From JBJMQS01 sp045802605 (lineage in GTDB: Bacteria; Planctomycetota; Planctomycetia; Gemmatales; Gemmataceae): a stretch of 64,000 nucleotides of DNA. The notes beneath the pieces were generated by a model. That model was not told the origin of the DNA. It did not search any database and saw nothing but the letters and a program-made list of their open reading frames with translations. Below, piece after piece: positions 44,601 through 52,538 of this stretch (positions are counted from its first letter, which is position 1; every line of letters starts with the position of its first letter). The stretch spans positions 1-64,000 of the forward strand of contig JBJMQS010000036.1 in the NCBI GenBank assembly GCA_045802605.1. Direction: 5' to 3'. A program made the position numbers and the translations under genes.

Positions 44601-44860
44601 TCGTCGCGGCGGCAGAGCGTGAGATTCGTCACCGCGATGCCCCAGCCGGGCCAAACGCGCGCCGAATCGAGGGCCACTTCAGCCCCGGGGAATTGCAAAC
44701 GCAAGCGTTCTAGCACGAGTCGTCGAACCGTGACGGGATCAGTCCAGTAATGGAAACCGACCCCGGCACTGACCGCTGCCAACACCAATAGCGCCGCCAG
44801 ACTGCGGGTGAACAGCCGAGCAAATCGGCGTCGCGGTCGTGCAGCGGTACCTTGGCCCAT
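41654..44860 (-). CDS. AsmA/YhdP-like giant membrane-tethered protein
   Basis: 1068 residues. An Arg-rich N terminus precedes one helix (SLAALLVLAAVSAGVGFHYW), then the typical start of AsmA-like proteins (VRRLVLERLRLQFPGAEVAL). The body is repetitive beta-sheet with G-x-hydrophobic strands, and the C terminus contains the AsmA-type block GRGEIDVPSGKIYDLPLLLELL and GGHGAMDLNGEHVDLDFYA. Relatives bridge inner and outer membranes to move phospholipids. It lies 70 bases upstream of the LptF/G-type gene on the same strand, consistent with an envelope-lipid operon. Confidence 0.85.
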   Translation of the reverse strand: MGQGTAARPRRRFARLFTRSLAALLVLAAVSAGVGFHYWTDPVTVRRLVLERLRLQFPGAEVALDSARVWPGWGIAVTNLTLCRRDDPSFTPVLQVPTGRIEADAAQLARGRLRVRRVKLERARITAVCDRDGKWNLDGLLAPPLPNLPLPTVVLEHGTLVLRVATPHGGESIWEMDGARAALLEDRPGLAHFECRGESSRLGPLNLEGAWRRHRGEIDLAIDLCSVPMNLDLVHELARFAPLPVESVRHCSGVAHVHLDAHRRPEEKPVWQPEWRLGLTNGKLGLRELPLDLDAMEIDARIADGKLVVKEAHAKAGNAPVHATLAAKLPIENPADAIESATLSVEHLLVTPELFARLPERAQRFHQRFAPVGRMSADYRFTRRKQSGWDAHFELKPENIAGRYHKFPYPLRQVRGIIASELASDHAGRHHVDVSCEMNGGGRATMRGTVTGDEPHPEIDLCFAGPDGTGTADVDVDEDVITALPPKFQTLARSFHVRGKCAFRGRIHRPAGQPAGHDQYVLRCHDVDVCYEAFPIQLERTSGQLDIHLGPGMPDDPNTSDHWVLHNVTASHGGGRLAIEAHDEISSAGKRLVIDVGGQQVPLREPIASALAKYRMGPVWELLSPTGNVDFTSRLTLTDRLDGAPDAEITLGTSGANLRPAFFPFALTDMTAHLHSAGGRVLLGECTARHGETTLRFSGGEVRTQQGLWIDLRNIVASALSADQEFVRALPATLQRACASLEPRGTFGVDVKRLVYYDPPAIPGPPGPPVLYWDGSLALNDVDCDTGVTWTGVAGTIACRGSVRGNRLEWLNGHTAIPTAAVLQQPLRQLHAQLLVEPETPDVLQIRGVTGKAYGGDLTGEARIIFGSGLDYAMDVKLLGAQLQDFGQQNKLGEGRLNGKTTAQLYLAGRGMGLDELTGRGEIDVPSGKIYDLPLLLELLKATTLRAPDGVAFDEAHAVFKIQGRRMVVERVDLLGTAVSLGGHGAMDLNGEHVDLDFYAVWARIAQVLPVGLREVPPWMSQQLLKIKMHGSLAKPTFAAEPVPFVVDPVRHLLERVQKRNGHSTEAK

Positions 44861-44960
44861 CCAACCCTCCGGCGCGCAACGGATGCGCGACCGGCGGGAT
44901 ATAGCGAAGTGAGGCAGGTAGCGTCAATGGCGAGTGAAATCGACCGGCGCCTTCATTTGT

Positions 44961-45392
44961 TTACGTCTTTCGCAGTTTCGCTGCCTCGGCCATCACGCGC
45001 TTCTCTTGCTCGCGCAGTTCGGGTGTCATGTCCGCCCCGAAGTCTTCCATTTCGAAGACAGGGCGAATTTCAAGCTCACACGCTTCGTTGTGCGGGTTCG
45101 GGCACTTCTTGAGCCACTCGACGGCTTCTTCCATCGACTTAACTTGCCACATCCAAAAGCCGGCCAGCAGTTCCTTGGTCTCCGCGAAAGGACCATCAAT
45201 AACAGTGCGCTTGCTACCTTCAAAGCGCATGCGCTTGCCCTTGGACGTCGGATGGAGGCCTTCACCAGCCAGCATGATCCCGGCTTTTACGAGTTGCTCA
45301 TTGTAGTTGCCCATTTCGCGGAGCAATTGCTCACTCGGCATCACACCGGCTTCGGAATCTTTCGTGGCTTTGACAAGGACCATAACTTTCAT
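44961..45392 (-). CDS. YCII/DGPF-domain protein
   Basis: 143 residues from ATG 45392 with GGAG 7 bases upstream (MKVMVLVKATKDSEAGVMP). The family motif is VIDGPFAETKELLAGFW. C-terminal KCPNPHNEACELEIRPVFEMEDFG is also typical. The dimeric alpha/beta barrel has no proven reaction; genes of this type usually accompany SigJ-like sigma factors, and a fragment of such a sigma gene is at 16016. Confidence 0.92.
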   Translation of the reverse strand: MKVMVLVKATKDSEAGVMPSEQLLREMGNYNEQLVKAGIMLAGEGLHPTSKGKRMRFEGSKRTVIDGPFAETKELLAGFWMWQVKSMEEAVEWLKKCPNPHNEACELEIRPVFEMEDFGADMTPELREQEKRVMAEAAKLRKT

Positions 45393-45589
45393 GGGATGCT
45401 CCAGGGTTTGAATTTGATTTGAATTTGTTGGCCGGATCTTGTTAGCCCGACGCGCCAGCGTCGGAAAGCCGAATCTCTGCTCCATTTCGGGTCTCTGCTT
45501 TCCGCTAGGTGCGGTGGGAATCTGGAAGCCGGGTAGACGCAAACCGCTCCCCGAAGCCTGTAATTCCCTTCTTCCTTACAATCGCTCTT

Positions 45590-46783
45590 ATGACCGAGCG
45601 GGAATTTGCGACCGAGGTGGTCCGCACGCTGCGCGATGCGGGGTTCGAGGCCCTGTGGGCGGGGGGCTCGGTGCGCGACATGCTCCTGGGCATGGAGCCG
45701 GACGATTTTGATGTCGCCACGTCGGCCCGGCCCGAGCAGGTGCAGCAACTGTTTCGCCGGACGATTGCCGTCGGCGTGAGCTTTGGCGTCGTGGAGGTGT
45801 TGGGCCCCAAGCCGCTCAAGGTGCAAGTCGCCACGTTCCGCACTGAAGGCTCGTACAGCGATGGCCGGCACCCCGATAAGGTGGAGTTCACCTCGGCCCG
45901 CGAAGATGCACTGCGGCGCGATTTCACCATCAACGGCATGTTCTTCGACCCGCTCGCGGACAAAATTATCGACTACGTCGGCGGCGAGGCCGATCTGCAA
46001 AAGCGCATCCTCCGGGCGATCGGCGACCCGGCCGTGCGCTTCTCAGAAGATCGGTTGCGGATGTTGCGGGCGGTGCGAATTGCCGCACGCTTCGACCTCG
46101 AAATCGAGCCGGCCACCTTCGCAGCCATTCGCGCCATGGCGATGCAGGTCATTACGGTCAGTGGCGAGCGCATCGCCGAGGAACTGCGCAAGCTGCTCAC
46201 GCATGCGAATCGGGCCCGCGGCATCGAGTTGCTGACGGAAACTCACTTGTGGCGAACTTTGTTCCCGGAACTACCGCTGTTGTCCGACGCCGCGGTGGTT
46301 GCCGCGGGCCGGCTTGGCGAAGTGCCGTCTTTCCCGTTGGCGCTGGCCACGCTTCTGGGTGCCCTGCCCGACGATGACCTGAACGATATCGCCGATCGGT
46401 TGCGGCTCTCCAACATTGAACGTGCCGGCCTCTTGTGGTTCTCGCATCACCGCGGCACGCTCGTGAACCCCGCTTCGCTACCGTTGCACACGCTCAAGCC
46501 GCTCCTGGCCCATCCCGGCGCGCGGGAGTTGATCGCACTGCACCGGGCGTTCGGCCATGCGAGCTCCGCGGATTACTGCGAAGCTCGGCTCGCCGATTGG
46601 CCGCCGGAGGTGCTCGACCCGCCGCCACTCATCACCGGCGACGACTTAAAAGCGATGGGCCTGAACCCCGGGCCAGAGTTCAAACTGATCTTGGATGAGG
46701 TGCGCGATGCCCAGCTGGATGGTGTGTTATGCAACCGCGATGCGGCTCTGGATTTCGTCCGGAGTTTGAAAAAGAAGATTTAA
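45590..46783 (+). CDS. CCA tRNA nucleotidyltransferase / poly(A) polymerase family
   Basis: 397 residues from ATG 45590 (MTEREFATEVVRTLRDAG). The class II nucleotidyltransferase core is complete: ALWAGGSVRDMLLGMEPDDFDVAT (metal Asp pair), then RRDFTINGMFFDP and GDPAVRFSEDRLRMLRAVRIAARF. The C-terminal helical region is divergent. It adds or repairs the tRNA 3' CCA end; a poly(A) polymerase role cannot be excluded from sequence. Confidence 0.9.
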   Translation: MTEREFATEVVRTLRDAGFEALWAGGSVRDMLLGMEPDDFDVATSARPEQVQQLFRRTIAVGVSFGVVEVLGPKPLKVQVATFRTEGSYSDGRHPDKVEFTSAREDALRRDFTINGMFFDPLADKIIDYVGGEADLQKRILRAIGDPAVRFSEDRLRMLRAVRIAARFDLEIEPATFAAIRAMAMQVITVSGERIAEELRKLLTHANRARGIELLTETHLWRTLFPELPLLSDAAVVAAGRLGEVPSFPLALATLLGALPDDDLNDIADRLRLSNIERAGLLWFSHHRGTLVNPASLPLHTLKPLLAHPGARELIALHRAFGHASSADYCEARLADWPPEVLDPPPLITGDDLKAMGLNPGPEFKLILDEVRDAQLDGVLCNRDAALDFVRSLKKKI

Positions 46784-46860
46784 CCGCAGAGAACGCAGAG
46801 AGCGCGGAGAAAATTAAAACTTGAATTGGTTTGCTCAGCGCTCTCTGCGTTCTCTGCGGT
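46783..46860. terminator. 23-bp perfect palindromic arms between convergent genes
   Basis: The left arm 46783-46805 (ACCGCAGAGAACGCAGAGAG...) and the right arm 46838-46860 are exact complements around an AT-rich 32-base loop. It sits between the stop codons of two converging genes, so bidirectional termination is likely. The sequence type recurs in planctomycete genomes. Confidence 0.6.
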
Positions 46861-46880
46861 AGATCTTTCTTCCTTCCGTC

Positions 46881-49379
46881 CTATTCCTTCCAGCTCATTA
46901 CGCTCAAGATGTTCGAGAAATCATCTGTCCACAATGGCACCGCGGGGTCCGCGGTCATCTTGCCCCACTTGATGCCTTCCTCTTCGACCTTGGTGCCCTT
47001 GAGCAAGACGCCGGCATGTTCGGGTTTGTTCACCAACACAATCCAGTTCGATCGGCTCTTCACGGCACAATTGCCATCCGACCACTCATCCTGATCTTTC
47101 CACTGATACGCCGACTTGCCGAGATCCTCGGCGAGCCGGGCGACGATCTTGTCGAGTTCCAGATACCGGTTCGACACGTGCAGCGCCAGCACGCCGTCGG
47201 GCGCGAGCTTGGAGAAGTACAGTTGAATCGCTTCTTTAGTGAGCAAATGAATCGGAATGGAGTCCGAGCTAAACGCATCGACAGCAATGACGGCAAAAGT
47301 GTTCGGGGCGGCCTCTTCGATCCGCAACCGGGCGTCGCCCATGATCATGTTCAACTTCGCGCCGCGCTTCTCGGCCGCCGAGTAGTAGCTGAAGTACTCG
47401 GGATTTGTCGAGATGCGACGCACGGCCGGGTCGATCTCGTAAATCGTGACCGCCTGCTCCGGCTTCGCATAGGCGCATAACGAGCCGGTGCCGAAGCCAA
47501 TGAACGCCACGGGCTTATTCGACTGCCCGGCCGGCGTGAGCGAGAAGACTTCGCCCGCGGGCCCCCGGCGATGGTAATACGTCAGCGGTTCTTCCTGGAG
47601 AATTTTGCGTGCCGCTTCGGGTGAGCCGGCCTTCGTCCAGATGTCCTCGTAATACGCTTGCGCCTCCGACTGATTGTTGAACATCCAGTGCATGAGGTCG
47701 GTGGCCTGGTCGGCGACCACTTCACGACGCTGCATGCCGTGCAACGTGGTGCCGTGCACCAGGCGATAGTACATGTTCTCGATCGCCGCGGGGTGCGACG
47801 GTTCTTGGGTCACTTTCAAGACGCCGAAAAAGCTGCGCGAGCGGAGCTTGACGTCGTCCGGCGACGAGACCTTCACGAACGGGAACGCGTCCGTGGATTC
47901 GAGTTGATACAGATTCGCCGTGGCCGCGAAGCAAATCGCCGCGACGCTCAGGCCGAATCGCAATGGCCGCTCGACAAACGCGAACACGATCAGGATCGGG
48001 ATGCCGTAGCAGAGGATCGTCTTGATCTGCTCTTCATTGACGGCGAATTTGTGTTCCTGCAGCCAGTCGCGAATGCCGGTGACGTGGGTCACGTCCTTCA
48101 ACGAGCCGATCGAGGCTGAGAGCGATACATTCCAAAATCGCACTGCAAGGAAAACCGCGCAACCGACGATCACTGGAATGGCCACATCGAAGAACAAAGA
48201 AACGGGCTGGCCCTCGCACCTCGCGGCGACGCCGCGTGGCACCAGGAAGCAGGCCATGATAAGCCCGAGGATGTATTCGCTGTGTTCCTTGAAAATGACC
48301 GGGGCGACCAACGCGTTGAACATGCCGCCGACCACGCCGCCGAACGAGACCCACAGCCAAAACTCGGTGAGCCGGCCCGCCGGCGGTCGCCGCCGGGCCA
48401 ATTCGACGTGACACGCCAGCGCAGTGACGAAAAAGACGCCGACGTGAATGCCCAGCCCGAGCATCAGGTTCTTCGGCTTGGTATCCGATACCTGCATGAA
48501 GACCAGAAGTAATAGCGCGACCGGCGCCGCCAAGCCCATGACCTTGCTCAGCCATTCTCCGGGCCGGGCGAATGCGATCACGAAGGTGAGCAGATACACG
48601 CCCAACGGCACCACGATAAATAGCGGGATCGGCGCGAGATCCACCGTGGCAAAACTCGTCACGCTTAGCATCAAAGACGACGGCACCGCGGCCAAGATCA
48701 TCCAGCGCAATCGCTCTGCCAACGGTATCGGTGGGCCAGCTGCCGCTTCGACATGGGCTTTCGGCTGCGATGCAGCAATCGCTTTCGCGCAGATCCAGAT
48801 CAGCACGACCCACAGTGCAAACCCGCCGGCGAAGAGCCAAGCCTGTTGCTTGAGCGGTAGATAGCGCTCAACAAATGCGGGGTAGGCCACAAGCCCGAGC
48901 AAGCTTCCGAGATTCGAGGCGGCATAAAGGAAATAGGGGTCGCTGGCGTACGGGCTATCTGTCTCCGCGAACCAGCGCTGCAGCAACGGTGCGCTCGTCG
49001 CCAGGAAGAAGAATGGCAACCCGACCAGCGCACCGAGGAGCAACACAAGATTGAAGAACGGATAATCCTCGCCGCGCGGAGCCAATGACTTGATTGGTGT
49101 CAGCGGCGAGCCGAAATATGCGCTCACCGCAAGAGCCGCTAGTGGCAGTAGCAGCAAGAATGCATGCGGTTTGGCGAAGCCGCGCGCGCCCATGCGCTTC
49201 GGCCCGGCGTGCGCGTACCAATATCCTCCGAGAAGTGCCGCCTGGAAGAACACCATGCAAGTGCTCCAAACCGCGGCCGTCCCGCCGGCGAGCGGCATGA
49301 GCATCTTGGCAATCATCGGCTGGATCAGGAAAAGCAGCGTCGCGCTGAGGAAGAGCGTGACTGCGAAAAGTGCGGGCAC
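46881..49379 (-). CDS. fused membrane / spermidine synthase-like protein
   Basis: 832 residues. The first 510 or so contain many helices (TLFLSATLLFLIQPMIAKMLM, GGTAAVWSTCMVFFQ), the usual N-terminal part of membrane-fused spermidine synthase homologues. The C-terminal part has a Rossmann-type aminopropyl/methyltransferase core: VAFIGFGTGSLCAYA, VTIYEIDPAVRRIS, LNMIMGDARLRIEEA and FAVIAVDAFSSDSIPIHLLT. Such fusions are widespread in planctomycetes, and a polyamine product has not been proved. Confidence 0.85.
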   Translation of the reverse strand: MPALFAVTLFLSATLLFLIQPMIAKMLMPLAGGTAAVWSTCMVFFQAALLGGYWYAHAGPKRMGARGFAKPHAFLLLLPLAALAVSAYFGSPLTPIKSLAPRGEDYPFFNLVLLLGALVGLPFFFLATSAPLLQRWFAETDSPYASDPYFLYAASNLGSLLGLVAYPAFVERYLPLKQQAWLFAGGFALWVVLIWICAKAIAASQPKAHVEAAAGPPIPLAERLRWMILAAVPSSLMLSVTSFATVDLAPIPLFIVVPLGVYLLTFVIAFARPGEWLSKVMGLAAPVALLLLVFMQVSDTKPKNLMLGLGIHVGVFFVTALACHVELARRRPPAGRLTEFWLWVSFGGVVGGMFNALVAPVIFKEHSEYILGLIMACFLVPRGVAARCEGQPVSLFFDVAIPVIVGCAVFLAVRFWNVSLSASIGSLKDVTHVTGIRDWLQEHKFAVNEEQIKTILCYGIPILIVFAFVERPLRFGLSVAAICFAATANLYQLESTDAFPFVKVSSPDDVKLRSRSFFGVLKVTQEPSHPAAIENMYYRLVHGTTLHGMQRREVVADQATDLMHWMFNNQSEAQAYYEDIWTKAGSPEAARKILQEEPLTYYHRRGPAGEVFSLTPAGQSNKPVAFIGFGTGSLCAYAKPEQAVTIYEIDPAVRRISTNPEYFSYYSAAEKRGAKLNMIMGDARLRIEEAAPNTFAVIAVDAFSSDSIPIHLLTKEAIQLYFSKLAPDGVLALHVSNRYLELDKIVARLAEDLGKSAYQWKDQDEWSDGNCAVKSRSNWIVLVNKPEHAGVLLKGTKVEEEGIKWGKMTADPAVPLWTDDFSNILSVMSWKE

Positions 49380-49407
49380 CGAGGAGCTCCCTGTCTGGGT
49401 TCACGTC

Positions 49408-49497
49408 TTGTTAGCCGGACGCGCAAGCTACGGAAGCCAGAGACTCGCGAATGGGGCCAAGTCTCCGCTTTTCGTAGCTTGCGCGTCCGGCTAACAA
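49408..49497. repeat. 25-bp perfect inverted repeat
   Basis: TTGTTAGCCGGACGCGCAAG... at 49408-49432 is the exact complement of 49473-49497, around a 40-base centre. It lies between two minus-strand genes. It may be a terminator for the gene upstream (NYN gene lies downstream) or a dispersed palindrome. Confidence 0.6.
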
Positions 49498-49503
49498 AGA
49501 AAA

Positions 49504-50418
49504 TCAATCCTCAAACTGTTCGTATCGCGATTCGATCCGTTCCGTGATGTCTTCCGGTCCGGCGGGGCGGCCACCGGGGCCGCGGCGCGGGTTGTGTCGA
49601 GGCCGGTTGCCGGGATGACGCGGGCCATTATCAACAACACTGCGGGGTCGCGGCGGGCCCTGCATCTCGTTGCCAAAGCGGCTCACCACATAGGTGCCGC
49701 TGCGGGCGTCGCGCTCGAGTTCCAACAGCGCGTTCTTCTCCGCGTCCTCCAACAGTTCGCTGAATGAGCGGTAGCCGTGGTACGTCTCGTTGAACGACGG
49801 CTTCTTCCGCTTCATCGTGTCCTTGACGTTGCTGGCGTAGATCACGTCCTTGTTTTCACGCCGCAGCGCGAGCAGCGAGTCTAAGAGTAAAGCAAATGCC
49901 TTGCGCTTCGTCTCTGGCAGTTCGGGCGTTAGAGCCGGAGAAGTCGCCGGCATTTTGCCCAAATCCTCGTAATAGATGAACTCGTCACAATTGTCGCGCA
50001 GCAAATTGGAGGTGGAATCGGCCATCCCGATACCGACGACATGCTTGCCCAACTCTTTGAGCTTCGACACCAAGGGCGAGAAGTCCGAGTCGCCGGAGAC
50101 GATCACGAAAGTGTCGATGTGCTCTTTCGAGTACGCCAAGTCCATGGCATCGACGCACAGGCGAATGTCGGCCGAGTTTTTGCCGGTAAGTGCCCGGCGA
50201 GGAATCTCGATCAGTTCGATGGCCGCCTCGTGCAGCATGGAAGTGTAATGGGCGAAGCGGTTCCAATCCGCATACGCCTTCTTGGCGACGATTTTGCCTT
50301 TTTCGACGAGGCGTTCCAGGACGCGGTTCACCTCGAACCGGTCACGCCGATTGTTGAAACCCAGTCCGATGTTTTCGAAATCGACAAAAACGGCCAACGA
50401 CCGCGCACCGTCGGGCAT
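49504..50418 (-). CDS. NYN-domain ribonuclease-like protein with LOTUS/OST-HTH-like region
   Basis: 304 residues. A LabA/PIN-like NYN domain spans 1-155: LAVFVDFENIGLG, NSADIRLCVDAMDLAY and FVIVSGDSDFSPLVSKLKE supply the acidic metal site. A helical region with VKDTMKRKKPSFNETYHGYRSFSELLEDA (about 200-240) matches the OST-HTH/LOTUS type, an RNA-binding winged helix. The tail is Pro/Arg/Gly-rich. RNA cleavage or binding is inferred from the family. Confidence 0.88.
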   Translation of the reverse strand: MPDGARSLAVFVDFENIGLGFNNRRDRFEVNRVLERLVEKGKIVAKKAYADWNRFAHYTSMLHEAAIELIEIPRRALTGKNSADIRLCVDAMDLAYSKEHIDTFVIVSGDSDFSPLVSKLKELGKHVVGIGMADSTSNLLRDNCDEFIYYEDLGKMPATSPALTPELPETKRKAFALLLDSLLALRRENKDVIYASNVKDTMKRKKPSFNETYHGYRSFSELLEDAEKNALLELERDARSGTYVVSRFGNEMQGPPRPRSVVDNGPRHPGNRPRHNPRRGPGGRPAGPEDITERIESRYEQFED

Positions 50419-50439
50419 GGCTCCTCCTTCCCCGGCGGC

Positions 50440-51453
50440 TTATTTCAGAGTCTCAAGCAATTGCTTTGCCTCCGTGGCAGCCGGTGTGTCCGGATAGTCC
50501 TTGATGATTTGATCCAATCGTTCTTTCGCGAGCTCTTTCTTGCCGTCGCGGATCGCAGCCTTTGCAAACGTCAATTTGAATGCCGCGAGCTGCTGATTCT
50601 TTTCGGCCTCCGCTTTCGGGTCGGGTGTCGCTGGAGCCGATGTTACGGTCGGCGTCTCCTTCGCCTCCTTCGACACCACTTCTTTGCCGGGTGGCGGCGC
50701 GGTGAGGATCCGGCCGTATTTGTTCGCCTTTAAAAACTCTTTCACCACAGAGAGATCGACGGCGATGCTCATCGGGCTTGAACCCTCCCTAAAGGAGCCA
50801 CCCTGAGTCACGCCGACCATTTCACCGTCATTATTTAATACGGGGCCGCCGCTTTGGCCGGGATTGGTCGGCGCTGTGTGCTCGATCATCCGCGTATCGA
50901 TTTCAAATGAATGGCCGCCCTCGGGACGGAAGTGCTTGCGGGCGACATTGCGGACGTCGCCCCGGCAATAGTCGAACAGGCCGGCTGACACGCCAGAGTT
51001 ACCGATGCAGTGAATCTCGTCGGCCGGGCCGATGCCGTTCTTCGCCAGATGCAGCGGCGGATTGTCTTTGACTGGTTGTTCCAACTGGATGATGGCCAAG
51101 TCGCGCTTCGATTCGCGGGCCAACACCTTGGCTTTGCCGGTGCCGGCTCGAACCTTGGCGTAGTACGCTTCCTTCTCTTTCACCGGCGCGTTGTCTTTGT
51201 AGATCGGGAACAACGCCACCACTTCGCTCTCTTCACCGACGACGTGGTAGTTGGTGATCACGATCCGATCTTTGACATCGAGGAGCGATCCGGAGCCTGA
51301 CGTGCTCTCGCCGGCGTTATAGATCCAAACGACTGACTTCAGCGCTTTCTGATAGATATTGCCGTTGACTTTGGATCTGGACCCCGACTTTTGCCCCGGC
51401 GCAGCCGCCGCGACAAGCCCCAAAAGACACAGTCCGATAGCCCAGCGACGCAC
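50440..51453 (-). CDS. secreted trypsin-like serine protease
   Basis: 337 residues with a signal peptide (MRRWAIGLCLLGLVAAAAPG). The catalytic triad is clear: VITNYHVV (His70), KRDLAIIQ (Asp118) and NPGQSGGPVLN (Ser201). No PDZ domain follows; instead there is a Pro-rich linker with VSKEAKETPTVTSAPATPD and a final helical segment resembling a TPR. It probably acts in the periplasm or at the surface. Confidence 0.92.
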   Translation of the reverse strand: MRRWAIGLCLLGLVAAAAPGQKSGSRSKVNGNIYQKALKSVVWIYNAGESTSGSGSLLDVKDRIVITNYHVVGEESEVVALFPIYKDNAPVKEKEAYYAKVRAGTGKAKVLARESKRDLAIIQLEQPVKDNPPLHLAKNGIGPADEIHCIGNSGVSAGLFDYCRGDVRNVARKHFRPEGGHSFEIDTRMIEHTAPTNPGQSGGPVLNNDGEMVGVTQGGSFREGSSPMSIAVDLSVVKEFLKANKYGRILTAPPPGKEVVSKEAKETPTVTSAPATPDPKAEAEKNQQLAAFKLTFAKAAIRDGKKELAKERLDQIIKDYPDTPAATEAKQLLETLK

Positions 51454-51616
51454 GATTCTTCACTCCGCGGATGCCCACGATCATCGTAACCGCTTGGCCA
51501 TTCTGAGGCTAGGGAGGGGTTTGCCGCAATGTGTCAGTTTGGGTTTGCACTGCTTTTCGCGGTCCAAAGGACCTGTGCGACCCCTCCGGGGTCGATAAGG
51601 TGCGTGCCGCTCCATT

Positions 51617-51673
51617 CCGGTGGTGTCGCTGCGCTGACGACCTAACGGTCGTTGCGCTGCGCTCAACCACCGG
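51617..51673. repeat. intergenic palindrome, CCGGTGGT family, copy 1
   Basis: CCGGTGGT ... ACCACCGG with an inner stem GACGACC/GGTCGT. It is flanked by palindromic CGACCCC-T-CCGGGGTCG (about 51585-51600). The surrounding 51454-52033 shows no convincing gene. Confidence 0.6.
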
Positions 51674-51895
51674 CTAATATCTGTCATCCCTCCGGGATGA
51701 AAACCAAATGCGGTGCAGTGGTTGCGCAACCCGTTCGGCGCGGGTCTCCTGACGCTGCCGTCCGGCCGACCGAAGGTCTCCTCCCTGCGGTGGGAGAGCT
51801 TCGATCGATGGAGTGATTGGGTCGAGAAACCCGCCCACCACAGGACAGATCAGGACGCGATTCGGTTTTGACCCCGGAGGGGTCGCAGATGTTAG

Positions 51896-51954
51896 CCGGT
51901 GGTTGAGCTCGGCAAAACCGCCGTCAGGCGGTTGCGGCCGAGCGACACCACCGG
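51896..51954. repeat. intergenic palindrome, CCGGTGGT family, copy 2
   Basis: CCGGTGGT ... ACCACCGG with inner stems GCTCGGC/GCCGAGC and CCGCC/GGCGG. It is in opposite relative orientation to copy 1 when the flanking GGGGTCG motif is considered. Confidence 0.6.
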
Positions 51955-52033
51955 AAACTTATGGACCACCTTGGCCGACCCTGAAGGGGTCGCACATCTC
52001 GAACCCAGATTTCCATTTTAAATTTGCCTTCAG

Positions 52034-52425
52034 CCCCAAAGTATGAAATAGTTCCTCTTGGCGTTTCCTGTTGGCCGCAGCTGAGGCCAGTAGAAATGCC
52101 TGCGGACTGTTCTGGGGGATGCGAGCGGGCGATCGTCTCACTTTTTGTGAGACGGGTGCTTCCACTTCTGTGGGGCCCATGCCCAATTGCGGTCGTCGCA
52201 GACGAACACCACCACCACTACTACCACCACCGCAAGCGACGACCGGGCGGCCAATTCCACTGCTCGCCCGGAGTGCCGCCCATAACAAGGCGGCGAGCTT
52301 CGTCAACTTCCACAAAGAGGCGTGAGAGGAGCAAGCGCTCCCGCTCGGCGAGGAAGATTCACCAACAACAACTCAAACGCCCACTACACCCGCTCGCATT
52401 TTCCCAGGCAGCGCTGCGCGCAGAC
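52034..52425 (+). repeat. 390-bp dispersed element, copy 2 (structured, non-coding)
   Basis: This is the counterpart of the minus-strand copy at 21360-21749. The stems CGTCTCAC/GTGAGACG (52134-52154) and GGTCGTCGC/GCGACGACC (52191-52199 with 52236-52244, CAC-repeat loop) are both kept. It points toward the VgrG gene and ends about 115 bases before it. Loop and spacer indels exclude a conserved protein frame. Confidence 0.8.
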
Positions 52426-52538
52426 AAAAATTTTCCGCGGCCCAAATCCCCGCGCTTCGGGCTTTGGGGTTTAGCGGCCGAGCGGATGACCTCGGCGGCC
52501 TATGCCTTTTGCCGGGAGTGAGACCATGGTCCCGAATC

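Noticed and set aside
52024..52521. His-rich small protein frame (HHHHYYHH) in the 390-bp repeat
   Set aside because: Indels of 1 and 4 bases between the copies break the frame; the His run is just the CAC repeat.
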